Of a stretch of DNA of 64,000 nucleotides, positions 38,474 to 50,102 are shown in pieces; position 1 is the stretch's first letter, and each line of letters opens with the position of its first letter. The stretch spans positions 41,106,001-41,170,000 of the forward strand of contig CM060733.1 in assembly GCA_030704615.1 (NCBI GenBank), written 5' to 3'. Under the pieces are notes generated by a model. The model saw nothing but the letters and a program-made list of their open reading frames with translations, was not told the origin of the DNA and did not search any database. A program made the position numbers and the translations under genes. The stretch is from Takakia lepidozioides (lineage: Eukaryota > Streptophyta > Takakiopsida > Takakiales > Takakiaceae).

Positions 38474-41400
38474 TCAAATTTGGCCTGAAATTGACCATAG
38501 AACTCCTTCGACCAATTCCATCATAACTAGAAGGCGCATCCACTGTCGGACGTGAGCACTGCATTTGAAAGGAACAACAGCTGTTGGTCTATCACTGGAA
38601 ATTTCACTGTTAGATACAACATTAGAAACAGATATTGAACTAGAAGGGGGTGTAGGAGCCGCCTGAGCATGACCAGCTCGAACAGTAGTAGCATGTCCAA
38701 GAGTGCCAACAACCTGAGAAACATCTTTCACAATAGACGACTTAGAGATGATATGAGGCTCATGATTAGCCTCAATAGTCTGACATTCATCAAACCAATC
38801 TAAAGACCGACATGCTTCAAATTTCTCCTCTCGAAATTTCGCAATCTTCTCTGAATGTACAGAAGAATCATCAATCATCATACCCGGGATCTTGTCTTTC
38901 CTCCTATCTATTCTTGTTGGAAGAGCTTGCTTCATTGGCTCACAAGGACAAATATGAGGAGAAGAGGAAATAGTCTCTGGAGTAAGACCTCTCAATGGCT
39001 GATGAACATAAGAAGCAGGTGTAAAAGAAAGTGATCCACCAATCTTAGGTTGGTGGAAAGCTACTTGGATTCAACTGAGAAGCTGATCCACCAAACTGAG
39101 GTTGCAACTGAGATGGAGAACTACATTCCAGATTCAACTGAGATGGTGATCTATAACCAATCTGAGGTCGACATGGATTAAACTGAGAGGGCCCACCAAT
39201 TATCTGAGGAGGTCGAGGATTAAACTGAGTGGGTCCACCAATCTGAGGTGGAATTGAACTAGGTCTAACATGACCAGTAGGCCTACTCGATTGCACAAGT
39301 GGAGGATGAGGAAGATAAGGACGAATGTTTCCATATGAATTGCCAGACCTAGATCCAAACTGAGCTGGACGTCCACTCAACATGCGGAGCTACAAACTAA
39401 TTTGGACGTTGAGGATACTGGGAAACAGAAATTGCAGCTGCCTGAATTAGAGGGTATGGAACTTGACTTACAGGTGGCTGAAACAGAGGGTGTGAAGCCT
39501 GGAATAAAGGTTGAGAAGCCTGAAATGACAACAGGGAATTGGAACAGTGGTTTGCTTCTTGAACTACTCCATTGCTAGTTTGCGATTTCCCAATATTTGA
39601 TAATGGAGGTCTTATTTGATCAGCGTGCCATTCGGGCATGGTTGCTTCCAATTGGTCTTGATAACCATCAGTATTCTCATCACAGGGTTGTCTGAGAACC
39701 TGTTGTGCAGCCTTAGCTTTCAAACCTTTGATGCGATTGTACCTGTCCAGGGTTTTAATATTCCTATGGCCTGTAAGCAAAGCCATGATCTCGGGTGATG
39801 TATTATTCGCAGCCATTCTCGTGATACTCGTTACTCTTCCTGACCTATTAGTAATGTCACGTTGTATACCACAATTCCTGGCCGTACGCATCCATTTTCT
39901 CATGAAACCCTCTCTACATTTCACTTTTTCTTTGAACCATACAACATCTTTCGTGTTGTGCTTGATAGACAAGAACAAATGCAGACTATTGCAATCAGGA
40001 GGCATGTGAGACATCAAATGCTGCCAAGTAGAGATCACATCAGGGTCATAAGATATTACAGCGGGACGAAAATGCTCATCCTGAAACCAGAAGAGGGACA
40101 CCTTATAATTTTTTGATAGTCGCTCATTGTACCTGCCAAAAAACGATGTGTATTAAACATCTGCGAGTAGTGAGACTAGAAAGCATGCAAGAAGTGCGAA
40201 GCATCAGCAACCACAATTTTGAAAAAGAACCTACCTCAAGCATGGTCTCTGCTTATCGTCAATCTCAAGACTAAAATCGCTGACAAGAAGATTGTACATC
40301 TCGACGTTACCACGAATCAAGAACACCACGGAACAGTAATAAATGAACCGCATTTGGCATCCTATAGCAGTATCAGCTTGATATTTCAGATGATTAAGAA
40401 TCTGCAATTCTTCCTCCTAGGTTATTCCATCAACTTTTTTTCACCCCTTGTTAGCTCCAGCATCCCGAGCTCTCTTCATTGCTTCCACAAGTGACCAATT
40501 GGTCTGCATAAAGTAGGGATGATCTTTCATATTAAATTTTGGCTCAGGAACTTTCGTCCTAATCATCCGCTTCTCGGGAGCTGCTTTCAGAAGCTCGTTG
40601 AAAGAGTCGTACATATTCATGATGCTTGCAGTAGGATAGCGATCTCCATTGCCCTTGCATAGCATGTAAAAAAAATGACCAAGAAGATTGGCACATTCTT
40701 GAAGCTCTAAATCCTCAAACTTGGTTAAGGTACCCTGATTAGATTATGACCTCCACTGGTTAAACTTGTTCATCGCCCACTTCTCATTCTTCGCACTAGG
40801 CCGTTTTAGGTCATTAACGACCTTCTAATAGTCTGCCTCATCAATAGGCAAAAATTGGACACCCGCAACTGGTCCACGGGGTACTTCGGCCTCAGCATCA
40901 TTCGGAGGAGAAGTTTCATGAAAGAACTCTCCAACAACAGATAGTGAAGCTCCATTAATTACAATAGACTCAGGGACGTCCTTAACGTCGAGAGGAGGAA
41001 ATAACTGCTCTTCATCAGAAGACTCTCCATCAGATTCTTCTGCTTCAGGTGTGACTGCAATGACAATAGAAGAAATTGGTGTGACTGCGGGGACCAGGGA
41101 ACTCGAAACAATGGATGATTCAATGGTTGACGGATTTCCCACGGATTTCCCTCAGTTCCAGTAGTAGAAATTGAAGCGTGCTCAACAAAAACAATCTCAG
41201 GATCACCAAAAAATGGAGAAGTATCAATCGGTGTAGAATGAGAGGCTCTCTTCCAATCCACAACTACATTCAACTGGCCTTGATGGATCGCCAACACACA
41301 GTATACGCTTAGTACGTTCCTTCTTTTGAGGACGTTGAGTAAAATCTTGTTGAGTAAAATCTCATCTCTAGTTGAGTAAAATCTTGCGTTCCACAATGCA

Positions 41401-41545
41401 AGTCAAAAGATGGCAGATCTGCTTCAGTCACCACCGGTTGCATTCCACAATGCAAATCAAAACATGGCAACTCTGTTTCAGTCGAGCTCTTAGAAACCTG
41501 CGTATCTAACCCACGACAACTCGGATTCCTACCGTGACCTCTCAT
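38474..41545 (-). pseudogene. Crypton-like tyrosine recombinase gene, degraded
   Basis: Read from 41,545 down. An acidic Ser/Glu/Pro-rich N-terminus is followed by a core-binding-like region (KWAMNKFNQWRS, about 40,755; ECANLLGHFFYMLCKGNGDR; YPTASIMNMYDSFNELLKA). The catalytic domain is FLIRGNVEMYNLLVSDFSLE, a 102-bp intron (40,133-40,234), RYNERLSKN, ITNRSGRVTSITRM, LLTGHRNIKTLDRYNR (about 39,740-39,770). The order of first Arg, second Arg, GH and Tyr is that of tyrosine recombinases of the Crypton/DUF3504 type. The usual HxxR His reads Arg (NRSGR). A Pro/Gln-rich tail with four GGP.QFNP-like repeats (39,045-39,383) and a polar segment (38,474-39,040) follow. Stops at about 40,828 and 40,748 and frameshifts near 40,440, 39,390 and 39,045 show decay. 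Whether it was a transposon or a domesticated gene is open. Confidence 0.7.
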
Positions 41546-42214
41546 AGCAGAATGCTAAAAATCTATTCACTACAACAGATTTTCCAGTCGTATCAGTCTT
41601 TTATGACTGCACGACTACCCAGTCAGATAAACCCAGTCAGTTGTGACAAATGAGTCGTAAGCGCCATTGAGTCGTATCTGCCAGTCGTGGAGCTCACTGT
41701 TGACGTGGCAACGGGGACGCCTAATCATAGTCATTGATAAGACCATAGTAAATGACTGTGAACCCATGTCAGCCTCACGTGGAACGGAAGGGATATGCCA
41801 CGTGTCACGTCAAAGGGAGGGCGACAGGGTCTTTACGACTGGCATATATGACTTCCGCAGATTAACCCCAGGACAACACGTGGAGAAGACTGGACATGAC
41901 ACGTGGAATCAAATTATACACGATGGGGGTGGTCGTAATGACTGGAGCATATGACTTCCATGGCGCACTCTAGATATTGCACGTGGCACGAGTATGGGTG
42001 AACACGAGTGGTGAAAGTAGCATGTGGCCGAGGCTCTGTGGATGGGAGGTAGTCGTGTACATGACCGTAGTCATGGGCCTAACTCTAGTAGCATTGAAAC
42101 ATGAAAGCACCATTGAAAGCACACGAAAACACCTTTGAAACATGAAATGACATTTGAAATTGGAACATCGATTCAAATACAACGTGACTTAATGTTCAAA
42201 GATCTATTCCATAA

Positions 42215-42520
42215 TCTAATCCGGTGTTGCTACAAAAATGCAAAAAGCTGCAAAGTCTATGTAGACTTCCAAATGCCTGAGCAGAAGATGCATACACTGA
42301 CATCTTTCGAACTTCAGCAATCCACTACCTTCATTAGCAGTGCCTGATTTTAGCAATTGTGCCGCTGCTGCTGCGGCTTCCAGTTGACCATCTACCCATG
42401 CAGGTTTCTTCCAGCTATCCTTCCACAATGAATCATATGTAATCTGGAGCTTGAAAATCCGGCCCTCTTGGATGAATCTGCACCCACACTCTATCCCTCC
42501 TCCTTCAGCTATCCATGCCC
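42215..42520 (-). repeat. Dispersed repeat R, copy 1
   Basis: The minus strand reads GATAGAGTGTGGGTGCAGAT, then TTCATCCAAGAGGGCCGGAT, and later GATGGTCAACTGGAAGC. The same ordered text occurs at 49,134-49,250, 49,440-49,620 and, in the opposite sense, at 50,103-50,200. In one frame it gives a short Ala-rich peptide (GQLEAAAAAAQLLKSGTA). It always neighbours PPR fragments, suggesting both were captured together. Its origin is unknown. Confidence 0.6.
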
Positions 42521-43324
42521 ACGAGGGTATTGTTTAGAATCACATCTGGTACAATTCCAGCTTTGGTGATGCAACCATGTACCTCTTTGCATGTGCTTTC
42601 CAGGGCTGCCAGGCTTGCACACACACTGCAAACGCACACAAACATGATGTGGTCGAGCTTCACCCCTTCCCCCATCATTTGCTTTCAGGTCTCCAAAGCC
42701 CCATCCCGCGCTCCTACTCTGCACGCCCTCACCACAAGTGCATATTTCAGAATGACATCAATTCAATTCCAGCTTGGACAATGTCACCACAAACCCCATC
42801 TTCACTCAGTGCCTACTCTAGTTAAGTGCAATTATGGGCTAGGCTGATACCACATCCCATTCAGCCATATTATCAAAATGCATGCCATTTGTATCCTTGT
42901 AGTTGTACCCAAACTTGGCATACATGTCCACTACGGCAACATTCAGAATCACATCAGATACAATACCAGCTTTGACGATATTACCGTGGACCTCTGCACC
43001 ATTTTTCAGGGCTGCCAAGCTTGCATTTGACATACATATCCACCAAGGCAGTGTTTAGAGACATCTAGTGGTACAATTCCAGCTTTGACAATGTCACCAT
43101 GGACCTTTGCTCTTTCCAAGGCTACTAGGCTCGCATTTGACATACATGTACACCAAGGGAATGTTCATAATGACATCAGGTACAATTCCAGCTTTGATGA
43201 TGTCACCATGAACCTCTTGGCCCCTTCCCAGGGCTTCTAGGCTCGCATATGCATATTACAAACACAAATGAACATGACCCGGTCTGGCTTCATCTTTTCC
43301 CACATCATTTGCTCTTAGGTTTCC
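42520..43324 (-). pseudogene. PPR fragments (captured), downstream of chromovirus
   Basis: Minus-strand reading gives broken PPR units: ASLAALKNGAEVHGNIVKAG, IVSDVILNVAVVDMYAKFG, and EQM.WEKMKPDRVM next to the LTR at 43,320. Several short direct units (VHGDI.KAGI.PDVI followed by VDMY) are repeated at 42.5, 43.0, 43.1 and 43.2 kb, with stops between them. The sequence ends exactly at the TTTCC (GGAAA) duplication bordering the retrotransposon, so the element inserted into this PPR unit. Confidence 0.75.
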
Positions 43325-43984
43325 TATCAACACTCTATCTTTATTTCAACAAAAGCACCAGTTTTGTCCAACCAGTTCTCAATTTCTATACCTTGAAGCC
43401 ACGTACAGTTGATCTCATTCCAAAAGCTCAAAGGAAGGAGCTGTCCACTTGATTATCTCAACAGGGAAAATCAACGCACTCCTCCGTTCACTTTCATAGG
43501 GATTCCAGTCAGTTCAAAGCTCAGTATAAACCTGACTAGAACTCTATTCACAGCTTGTACACACTCTAGGTAGGGAAGGTATTACTTCTTATTTCACTCA
43601 GCAAGAAACCCTACAGCTCCTCTCTACCTTATCTATTCCTGACAGCACAGTACCGGATTACTCCTCCAGTCCACCCAACCACCACATTCTCATCTCTTCT
43701 ATGCACATATCACACATCATTTTCAGATCTCAGACCCTCTCTTCCATTATCTGTCCTTCTCCTCAATTCAGGCCTGCTCCATCAGCCCGCGCTAGTACCA
43801 TTCCTTCTCCTGTCGCATACTGCCTCATTTTCTTCACAAATCCCTAGATTCTTGAAACCACCAACTTGCCCAATTCTTGTCACCTGTAGGTGTCCGTAAA
43901 GATCAGCCCCACAGGTTCAGCGGTTACGTTCTTTTCTGATGGGCTGGTCCGCTTTTCCAGTTCGGGCTCCATAGGCACCTAACA
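43325..43984 (-). repeat. Chromovirus 3' LTR, 660 bp
   Basis: It runs from TGTTAGGTGCC (43,984) to GTGTTGATA (43,325) on the minus strand, so it starts TG but ends TA. The inner 550 bp match 48,581-49,131, and the first ~104 bases match the inverted piece at 49,999-50,102. The pol/chromodomain stop codon lies a few bases inside this LTR. Confidence 0.88.
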
Positions 43985-45181
43985 AGCTCCCCCTCCCAAA
44001 GGCAGGTCATTGTCCTCAATGACAGAAAATGAGGGGTAATTCAATGTTAGTTCATTCTTTTTTTCCCAAGTAGCCTCTATCTCTGGGTAATGCAACCACT
44101 TAATTAAGTGTTCTTTCCAAGAACGGTTTCGTAGGTACTTCACTCGCGTTTCTAGAATCTTTTCGGGTTCAGCCATCAGCTGACCATCATTCATAGCTTG
44201 AGGCAACGTCGGCAAGATGTGCGATGGGTCTGACATATACTCCCGGAGAAGGCTGACATGGAAAGTTTTATGAATCTTCCATGTTGGAGGCAGATCTAAC
44301 TCATAGGCCACTGTGCCATGGCGTTTTAGAACCTTGAATGGGCCACAAAACCTTGGTGATAGCTTGTAACACTTGCCAAGTGTTAGATTGCTTCTCTTAG
44401 GTGTAACCTTTAAGTACACCATATCATCAACAACAAATTCACGAAAAGTCATGTGCTTGTCAGCAAAGAACTTGGCCCGTTCTTGTGCAGCCTGCATACT
44501 ACGCTTCACCAGATCTAGGACAGAGTGGATCTCTCTGATTTTGTCATTTACACTCTGCACATTTGATGGTGGTGCAATAAGCGAAGCTGGAGCTAAGCAA
44601 TCTCATCCATATAAAGCTTCAAACGGACTCATGCCAATGGCACTATGGAAATGCTTGTTATAGGCAAATTCCACTAAGTATAGAAACTGTTCCTAAGAGG
44701 ATTGTCTCTCACCAACGTACATTCTCAACATATCCTCAATTGTACGGTTGGTTCTTTCTGTCTGAGCATCTGTTTCTGGGTGAAAGGCTGTACTTAGTCT
44801 CACCTTGGTTCCCAATTTCTTGAACAAGTCAGTCCAAAATTGACTTGTAAACTTTGAATCCCTGTCGCAAATAATCTCACGAGGCAGACCATGAATCCTG
44901 AATATCTCTTTCATGTACATGGATGCAACATCCGATGTTGTAGCACTCATCCTTGTAGGTATCAAATGGGCTATCTTAGACAGCCTATCTACAACCACCA
45001 TGATACTGTCATGGCCATTTCTGATCCTAGGTAATGCCATAATGAAATCCATGCTAATGGATTCCCAATTCCATCCAGGAACATATAATGGTTGTAGTAA
45101 TCCAAGAGGTCTGACTCTCTCTGACTTCAGCACCTGACAAGAGAAACATTTCTGTACATATTCTCTGATTTCTCTTTTCAT
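43979..45181 (-). pseudogene. Chromovirus integrase and chromodomain
   Basis: Integrase zinc-domain remnants (ISGHPGFQRT at 45,215-45,245; CFSCQVLKSERV at 45,120-45,150) sit in different frames across a shift near 45,200. The catalytic core has the DDE pattern: MDFIMALPRI, ICDRDSKFTSQFW and DAQTERTNRTIEDML. Stops occur near 44,691 (before EQFLYLVEFAYNKH) and near 44,605 (after EALYG). The C-terminal SH3-like part (FVVDDMVYLKVTPKRSN) is followed by a chromodomain (EPEKILETRVKYLRN, KEHLIKWLHYPEIEATWE), which in chromoviruses guides integration to marked chromatin. Not functional as read. Confidence 0.88.
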
Positions 45182-45204
45182 ACCCGGCCAAAATTAGTGC
45201 TTCC

Positions 45205-47486
45205 GTATTGACTAGTAGGTCCTCTGAAAGCCCGGGTGTCCGGAGATTGGAACATTATGACTATCATGAATGATCCACAATCTCAGGTCCGGGATCATGG
45301 GAACACACAGCCGACCATTATAGAATAACATTTCATCTCTCAAGAGGTACGGCCGATATTTCTCCTTCTCAACGGAAGTCCTCTGGTCACAAGACAAACT
45401 CTTAAATGGTTCTTTGAAGAATCCATCAATTTCATACCGATCTTTAATGTCCTGGAATATAGTGCTACTGATGCACGAGACAACATTAGCTTGTAATGGT
45501 CTCCTAGAAAGTGCATCCGCAATCACATTCTCTCTTCCCTTGACATACTTCAGGTCATAATGAAACTGTTGAAGCAATTCTGACCACCTAATCTGTCTCT
45601 AGCTCAAATGAGGCTGCGTGGTCAAGTACTTCAAACTCTGATGGTCAGTTTCTATTACAAAATCAACTGGAAGCAGATAATGCCTCCATATCTTTAAGGC
45701 ATGAACTATTGCCAACAGTTCCTTCTCATGAGTTGGGTAATTCTTCTCTGCTGAACTGACCTTTCGATATTCATATGCAATTACATGCCCATCTTGCATC
45801 AACACAGCCCTGATAGCAAGATCACTTGCATTCTCTTGTCCAGACATCTCTCAAACTTACAGGACTTGAGTCCTTAAGTAAGTCAGTCAACGGAGCTGCA
45901 ATCTGTGAAAAAGACTTGACAAACTTCTGCAGGAAGCTGGCAAATCCAATAAAGCTCCTGACCTCTGTCTTATCACTTGGCTTAGGCCACTCAGCCACTG
46001 TCTGGACTTTCTTGGGATCAATCGAGATTCCATCTTTAGAGATGCAAAATCCCAAGTAATCCATGTGGTCCACAAAGAACTCACACTTGCTTCTCGTAGC
46101 AAACAAATGGTTCTCTCTCAGTATATCTAAGACCACACGTAAATGCAGTTCGTGCTCTTCTTTGGTCTTCGAGTATATCAGTATGTCATCCATGTAGACC
46201 AAGACCATCTTTCCTAAATACTTTTGAAACAGGGAATTCATTAGATGCGTGAAGGTTGTTGGAGAATTCTTGAGCCCAAATGGCATCACCAAGAATTCGT
46301 AATGACCAAAGCGGGATCAAAATCCGGTCTTCGGTATGTCAGAATCCTTGATTCGTATCTGGTGATATCCAGATCGGAGATCAAGCTTTGAAAAAACTTG
46401 ACTCCCATACAGATGGTCAAACAAATCGTCTACACGAGGCAGAGGAAACTTATTCTTGATGGTGAACTTGTTCAACCACCTATAATCAACACACAACCTC
46501 AGACTCCCATCTTTCTTTTTCTTGAACATCACTGGAGCACCCCAAGGTGATTTACTTGGGCGAATGTACCCTTTCTCAAGCAAATCATTCAATTGTCTTT
46601 CTAATTCCTCATTCTCTGCGATTGAAAGTTTGTATGGCGCCTTTGCAACCGGTACAACATCCGTCATTAGTTCAATAGCATGATCAACCTCTCGCTCAGG
46701 GGGCATTCCAGGAAGTTCATCAAGAAACACATCAACATATTCATGCAGCAGTATATCAAGTCTAGGATGTGAATTTTTCACACACTCTATTCCTGATGGT
46801 TCATGCACGCTAACAGCAAAAAGCTGCGCGTCCCCTTTACGAATGTACCTCTTTATCTGCAAGGCTGACAAGATTGGGACATTTGGAAGGGCCCTGGTAC
46901 CTTTAAGATCAAATGTCACTCCAGTTGGCAAAGTCCCACTGACCGTTCCGAGCTTGCAGGCCACCACCGCATCCACTGGATCTAGCCACTGCATCCCGAG
47001 GATGCAGTCGTAGCGAGCTCCATCCCAAACCTCGAAATCTGTTGTCATTTGTACACCTTGCAGGATCATTGGCACGTCTAACAGATGTCTATGCGTAACC
47101 TCCACACCGCCATTAGGTAGCAGAATGTGGGAAGGCTGCACATCTTCTTGAGCCAGGTTCAGGTTGTCCGCAAAGTTCTTGGACAACAAATTGTGAGTGC
47201 TTCCAGTGTCTATCAACACCTGGGTGGCAAATCCAGCTATCTTGCCATAAACCCGAATGACATTAGGATTGTAGGCCACCTGATCCTCAACAACTGTTGT
47301 TGAAACCCGAATATGAGTTCCTTTTCTTCTCTCCTGACTTGGCCCTTCATCAGTCACTTCAGTTATGGTCGAAGGTTTGGCTGGTTTCTGAACTGTCACT
47401 ATGGCTGCCTGCCGAGCCTGACGCTTATGACATTCTCTAGCCCTGTGACCCCACTCATGGCAGATAAAACACAATCCTTTGCTCAT
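45205..47486 (-). pseudogene. Chromovirus protease, reverse transcriptase and RNase H
   Basis: A zinc knuckle ([17 protein letters not shown]) at the start of this ORF ends gag. The aspartic protease has [16 protein letters not shown] motifs include [70 protein letters not shown] and VYMDDILIYSKT (YMDD active site). A single TGA (about 46,307) replaces an Arg codon just before SRFGHYEFLV. RNase H (DHQSLKYLTTQPHLS; AYEYRKVSSAEKNYPTHEKE) is shortened and frameshifted near 45,830-45,850, and a TAG follows at about 45,600. The tether to integrase (YDLKYVKGRENVIADALSRR) is clear. Inactive copy. Confidence 0.9.
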
Positions 47487-47699
47487 ATGCTCTCCCTGTT
47501 CCTTGGCACTGAGCCGTGCAGGGGCTTCTGCCTGCGATGGCCTTTGACTATTCGAGCCATCTTGCCTCTTGTTATAGGGCTTGAACCTTTTCCAGTTCCC
47601 CTTTTTCTTAGTTGGTTGCCAAGATGGCGCTGCAACTGGCTTCAGCCTGAGTCACAATCCTCTGTGCCTTGATTTCACTTTCAAAGTTACAAGCCAAGC

Positions 47700-48505
47700 G
47701 ATAGGCCTCTGCTTATGTTCGAGGATTGTGGGCCTTGACTTTATATTTAAGGGAATCATTCAGGCCATCCACAAAGAAATCAACCCTGTCTTCTTCACTC
47801 AGGGAAGGAAAGTAGCTTGCGTGGGTTTCAAATTTAGTTTTGAATTCACCAACACTCAAGGTCTCATGTTTCAACCTGAACAATTCCACTTTCATCTTGT
47901 GTGCATAGTCGCCAGGTAGGTAGTGGGCTAAGAACAGTGTCTTAAAGATAGGCCCAACTATCCACAGGTGGTTTCTTGTGTTCACGGCGTTCCTGTTTCT
48001 AGCGCGACCACCATAGCTTGGCGGCATCACGAAGCTGCAGAGCAGCTGTCTGTATCTTGGCTTCCTCTGAATAATCGTCCTCAAAGAACTCATCTAATGT
48101 ATCCAGGAAAGACAATATTTCCTTTGGCTTGACAGATGGCTTACCATAAAATTTTGGCAATTTCACCAATCTTTTGATTTCCCTAGTGACATCCTTGATT
48201 CTTTTCATCTTGGCCTCATGGAAATCAGCTTCAGATTCATCCTCATTCTGCGGCTCACTCACAGCTACCTCCCGAGATCGCTTTTCAGTCTGAGTTTGTG
48301 CAGGGGCCAATTTTCGCATCTCAGATCGAATTAAAGCGCCTAGGGCCTCCTTCTGCTGTTGGGAAAATAATTGACTCCCACGCTCACGATCTGAAGTTCG
48401 GTGTAGGATGGCTGCATCGGAGCGCTCATGCTCTCCTGCCATTACACTATCTTGCTCGTCGTCACAAGGGTGTGTGCTCACAGAGCCGAACGAGATCTGA
48501 CTCAT
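47700..48505 (-). pseudogene. Chromovirus gag
   Basis: ATG at 48,505, about 70 bp downstream of the primer-binding site. The N-terminal half (LIRSEMRKLAPAQ..., RLVKLPKFYGKPSVKPKEIL, LDTLDEFFEDDYSEEAKIQT, ALQLRDAAKLWW) is the Retrotrans_gag capsid start. A shift near 48,000 moves the rest (TLFLAHYLPGDYAHKMKVEL, FRLKHETLSVGEFKTKF, SEEDRVDFFVDGLN) into another frame. The nucleocapsid knuckle lies in the next ORF at about 47,440-47,480. Confidence 0.85.
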
Positions 48506-48559
48506 TCACCTTACTTCTGGAAATTTCAAAATTCCACGATCTGCTCTCCCTGATCGCTG

Positions 48560-48580
48560 AACCGGGGCTCTGATACCACT
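48560..48580 (-). other. Chromovirus primer-binding site
   Basis: The minus strand reads AGTGGTATCAGAGCCCCGG immediately inside the 5' LTR end. TGGTATCAGAGC is the standard complement to the 3' end of plant initiator tRNA-Met. Confidence 0.9.
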
Positions 48581-49131
48581 TATCAACACTCTATCTTTAT
48601 TTCAACAAAAGCACCAGTTCTGTCCAACTAGTTCTCAATTTCTATACCCTGAAGCCACGTACAGTTGATCTGATTCCAAAAGCTCAAAGGAAGGAGTTGT
48701 CCACTTGATTATCTCAACAGGGAAAATCAACGCACTCCTCCATTCACTTTCATAGGGATTCCAGTCAGTTCAAGCTCAGTATAAACCTGACTAGAACTCT
48801 TTTCACAGTTTGTACACACTCTAGGTAGGGAAGGTATTACTTCTTATTTCACTCAACAAGAAACCCTACAGCTCCTCTCTACCTTATCTATTCCTGACAG
48901 CACAGTACCGGATTACTCCTCTGGTCCACCCAACCACCACATTCTCATCTCTTTTATGCACATATCACACATCATTTTCAGATCTCAGACCCTCTCTTCC
49001 ATTATCTGTCCTTCTCCTCAATTCAGGCCTGCTCCACCAGCCCACGCTAGTACCATTCCTTCTCCTGTCGCATACTGCCTCATCTTCTTCACAAATCCCT
49101 AGATTCTTGAAACCACCAGCTTGCCCAGTTC
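48581..49131 (-). repeat. Chromovirus 5' LTR, inner 551 bp
   Basis: Nearly identical to 43,325-43,877. Homology stops abruptly after ...TTGCCCAGTTC at 49,131, where the 3' LTR continues TTGTCACCTGTAGG. The missing outer part is found in opposite orientation at 49,999-50,102. Confidence 0.9.
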
Positions 49132-49439
49132 ACGGATAGAGTGTGGGTCCAGATTCATCCAATAGGGCAGGATATCAAGCACAAGATTACCTATGATTCC
49201 CAGTGGATCAGAGCTACAAGAAACCTGGGCACCTTCTTCTTCGACCTATTTCAGCTTGTTTTGCCCTCTCACCAGACTCGGCCCTGAGATGTATATTGAA
49301 TGATGTAAGTTAGCTCGTTGCTCGTTGATAAGTAGGGTTGGGGGTGTTTGGTGGAACAATTCTAGGTTGTCATTGTCAGCTGCTAGCAGGAAGGCAAAGA
49401 TGTATGCATGATTTTGTGCAAAGGCATAGATAGCTGAAG

Positions 49440-49620
49440 GAGCAGGGATAGAGTGTGTGTCCAGATTCATCCAAGAGGGTCGGATTTCAAGCTCCACATT
49501 ACCTATGATTCCCTGTGGAAGGATAGATACAAGAAACCTGCATGGATAGATGGTCAACTGGAAGCTGCAGCAACAGCGACACAATTGATAAAAATCAGGC
49601 ACTGCTAATGAAGGCACCTT
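49440..49620 (+). repeat. Dispersed repeat R, further copy
   Basis: Contains GATAGAGTGTGTGTCCAGAT and TTCATCCAAGAGGGTCGGAT, then GATGGTCAACTGGAAGCTGC, matching 42,360-42,500 (complement) and 49,134-49,250. Preceding bases (49,325-49,445) are matched in reverse by 50,103-50,215. Confidence 0.6.
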
Positions 49621-49809
49621 CTTCAACACATTTCACCCTGTTTTCCCCTCTTATCAGAATCGGCCCTCAATTTTCATGTTGAATTCTGCAACTTAGCTGT
49701 TGAGTGAATCTAGTTGGGAGTGACTTTGACATGATACTGCCAATGTGACAAGGATATGCATTGAACTCATTGGTAGCGGGATATTGGGATAACTCTTGGC
49801 CATGTGCCA

Positions 49810-49998
49810 TCGTCAAAGCTGAAATTGTACTAGTTGTCATTCTAAACACTGCCCTGGTGGACATGTATGCCAAATGTGGGTGCAGCAAGCCTGATGCAAA
49901 GGGAGAGTTCGACAACATGGCTAAATGAGATGTGGTGTTGTGGAGTGCCATGATTGCAAGGTATGTGCAGCATGGGTGTGGGATTAAGGCTTTGGAAA
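49810..49998 (+). pseudogene. PPR fragment inside the inverted segment
   Basis: Reads TALVDMYAKCG-type text (CTGGTGGACATGTATGCCAA), a shortened CxxP-DAKGEFDNMAK, a TGA, then VVLWSAMIARYVQHGCGIKALEM. It stops at the LTR start (TGCTAGGTGCC, 49,999). After un-inversion it is the half of the PPR unit lying upstream of the chromovirus, complementing the half at 43,250-43,320. Confidence 0.75.
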
Positions 49999-50102
49999 TG
50001 CTAGGTGCCTATGGAGCCCGGACTGGAACAGCGGACCAGCCCATCAGAAAAGAACGTAACCGCTGAACCTGCGGGGCTGATCTTTACGGACACCTGCAGG
50101 TG
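49999..50102 (+). repeat. Outer piece of the chromovirus 5' LTR, inverted
   Basis: TGCTAGGTGCCTATGGAGCC through CACCTGCAGGTG is the complement of 43,880-43,984 in the 3' LTR, with only a few mismatches. Confidence 0.9.

Larger units (their letters stand above)
43325..49131 (-). mobile_element. Ty3/gypsy chromovirus, near full-length, degraded
   Basis: Order on the minus strand: 5' LTR (partial), primer-binding site, gag, protease, reverse transcriptase, RNase H, integrase, chromodomain, polypurine tract, 3' LTR. The primer-binding site TGGTATCAGAGC (48,563-48,578 region) pairs with initiator tRNA-Met, as in many plant LTR elements. The polypurine tract CTTTGGGAGGGGGAGCT lies at 43,985-44,001. 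The two LTRs differ by roughly 4% by eye over 550 bp, so the insertion is not recent. The outer part of the 5' LTR was moved by an inversion to 49,999-50,102. The target duplication is GGAAA. Confidence 0.9.
49132..50102. other. Inverted segment (~970 bp) splitting the 5' LTR
   Basis: It contains repeat R (two copies), a PPR fragment and the outer LTR piece, all reading opposite to expectation. Turning it back restores LTR continuity at 49,131, restores repeat R across the 50,102/50,103 junction (CACTCTATCC...CTCCTTCAGCTATC, as in the uninterrupted copies at 42.5 and 49.4 kb), and places GGAAA (49,994-49,998) directly outside the LTR, matching the GGAAA at 43,320-43,324. About 4 bases (TTGT) are lost at one breakpoint. 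A 12-bp palindrome CACCTGCAGGTG lies at the right breakpoint (50,091-50,102). Confidence 0.88.
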
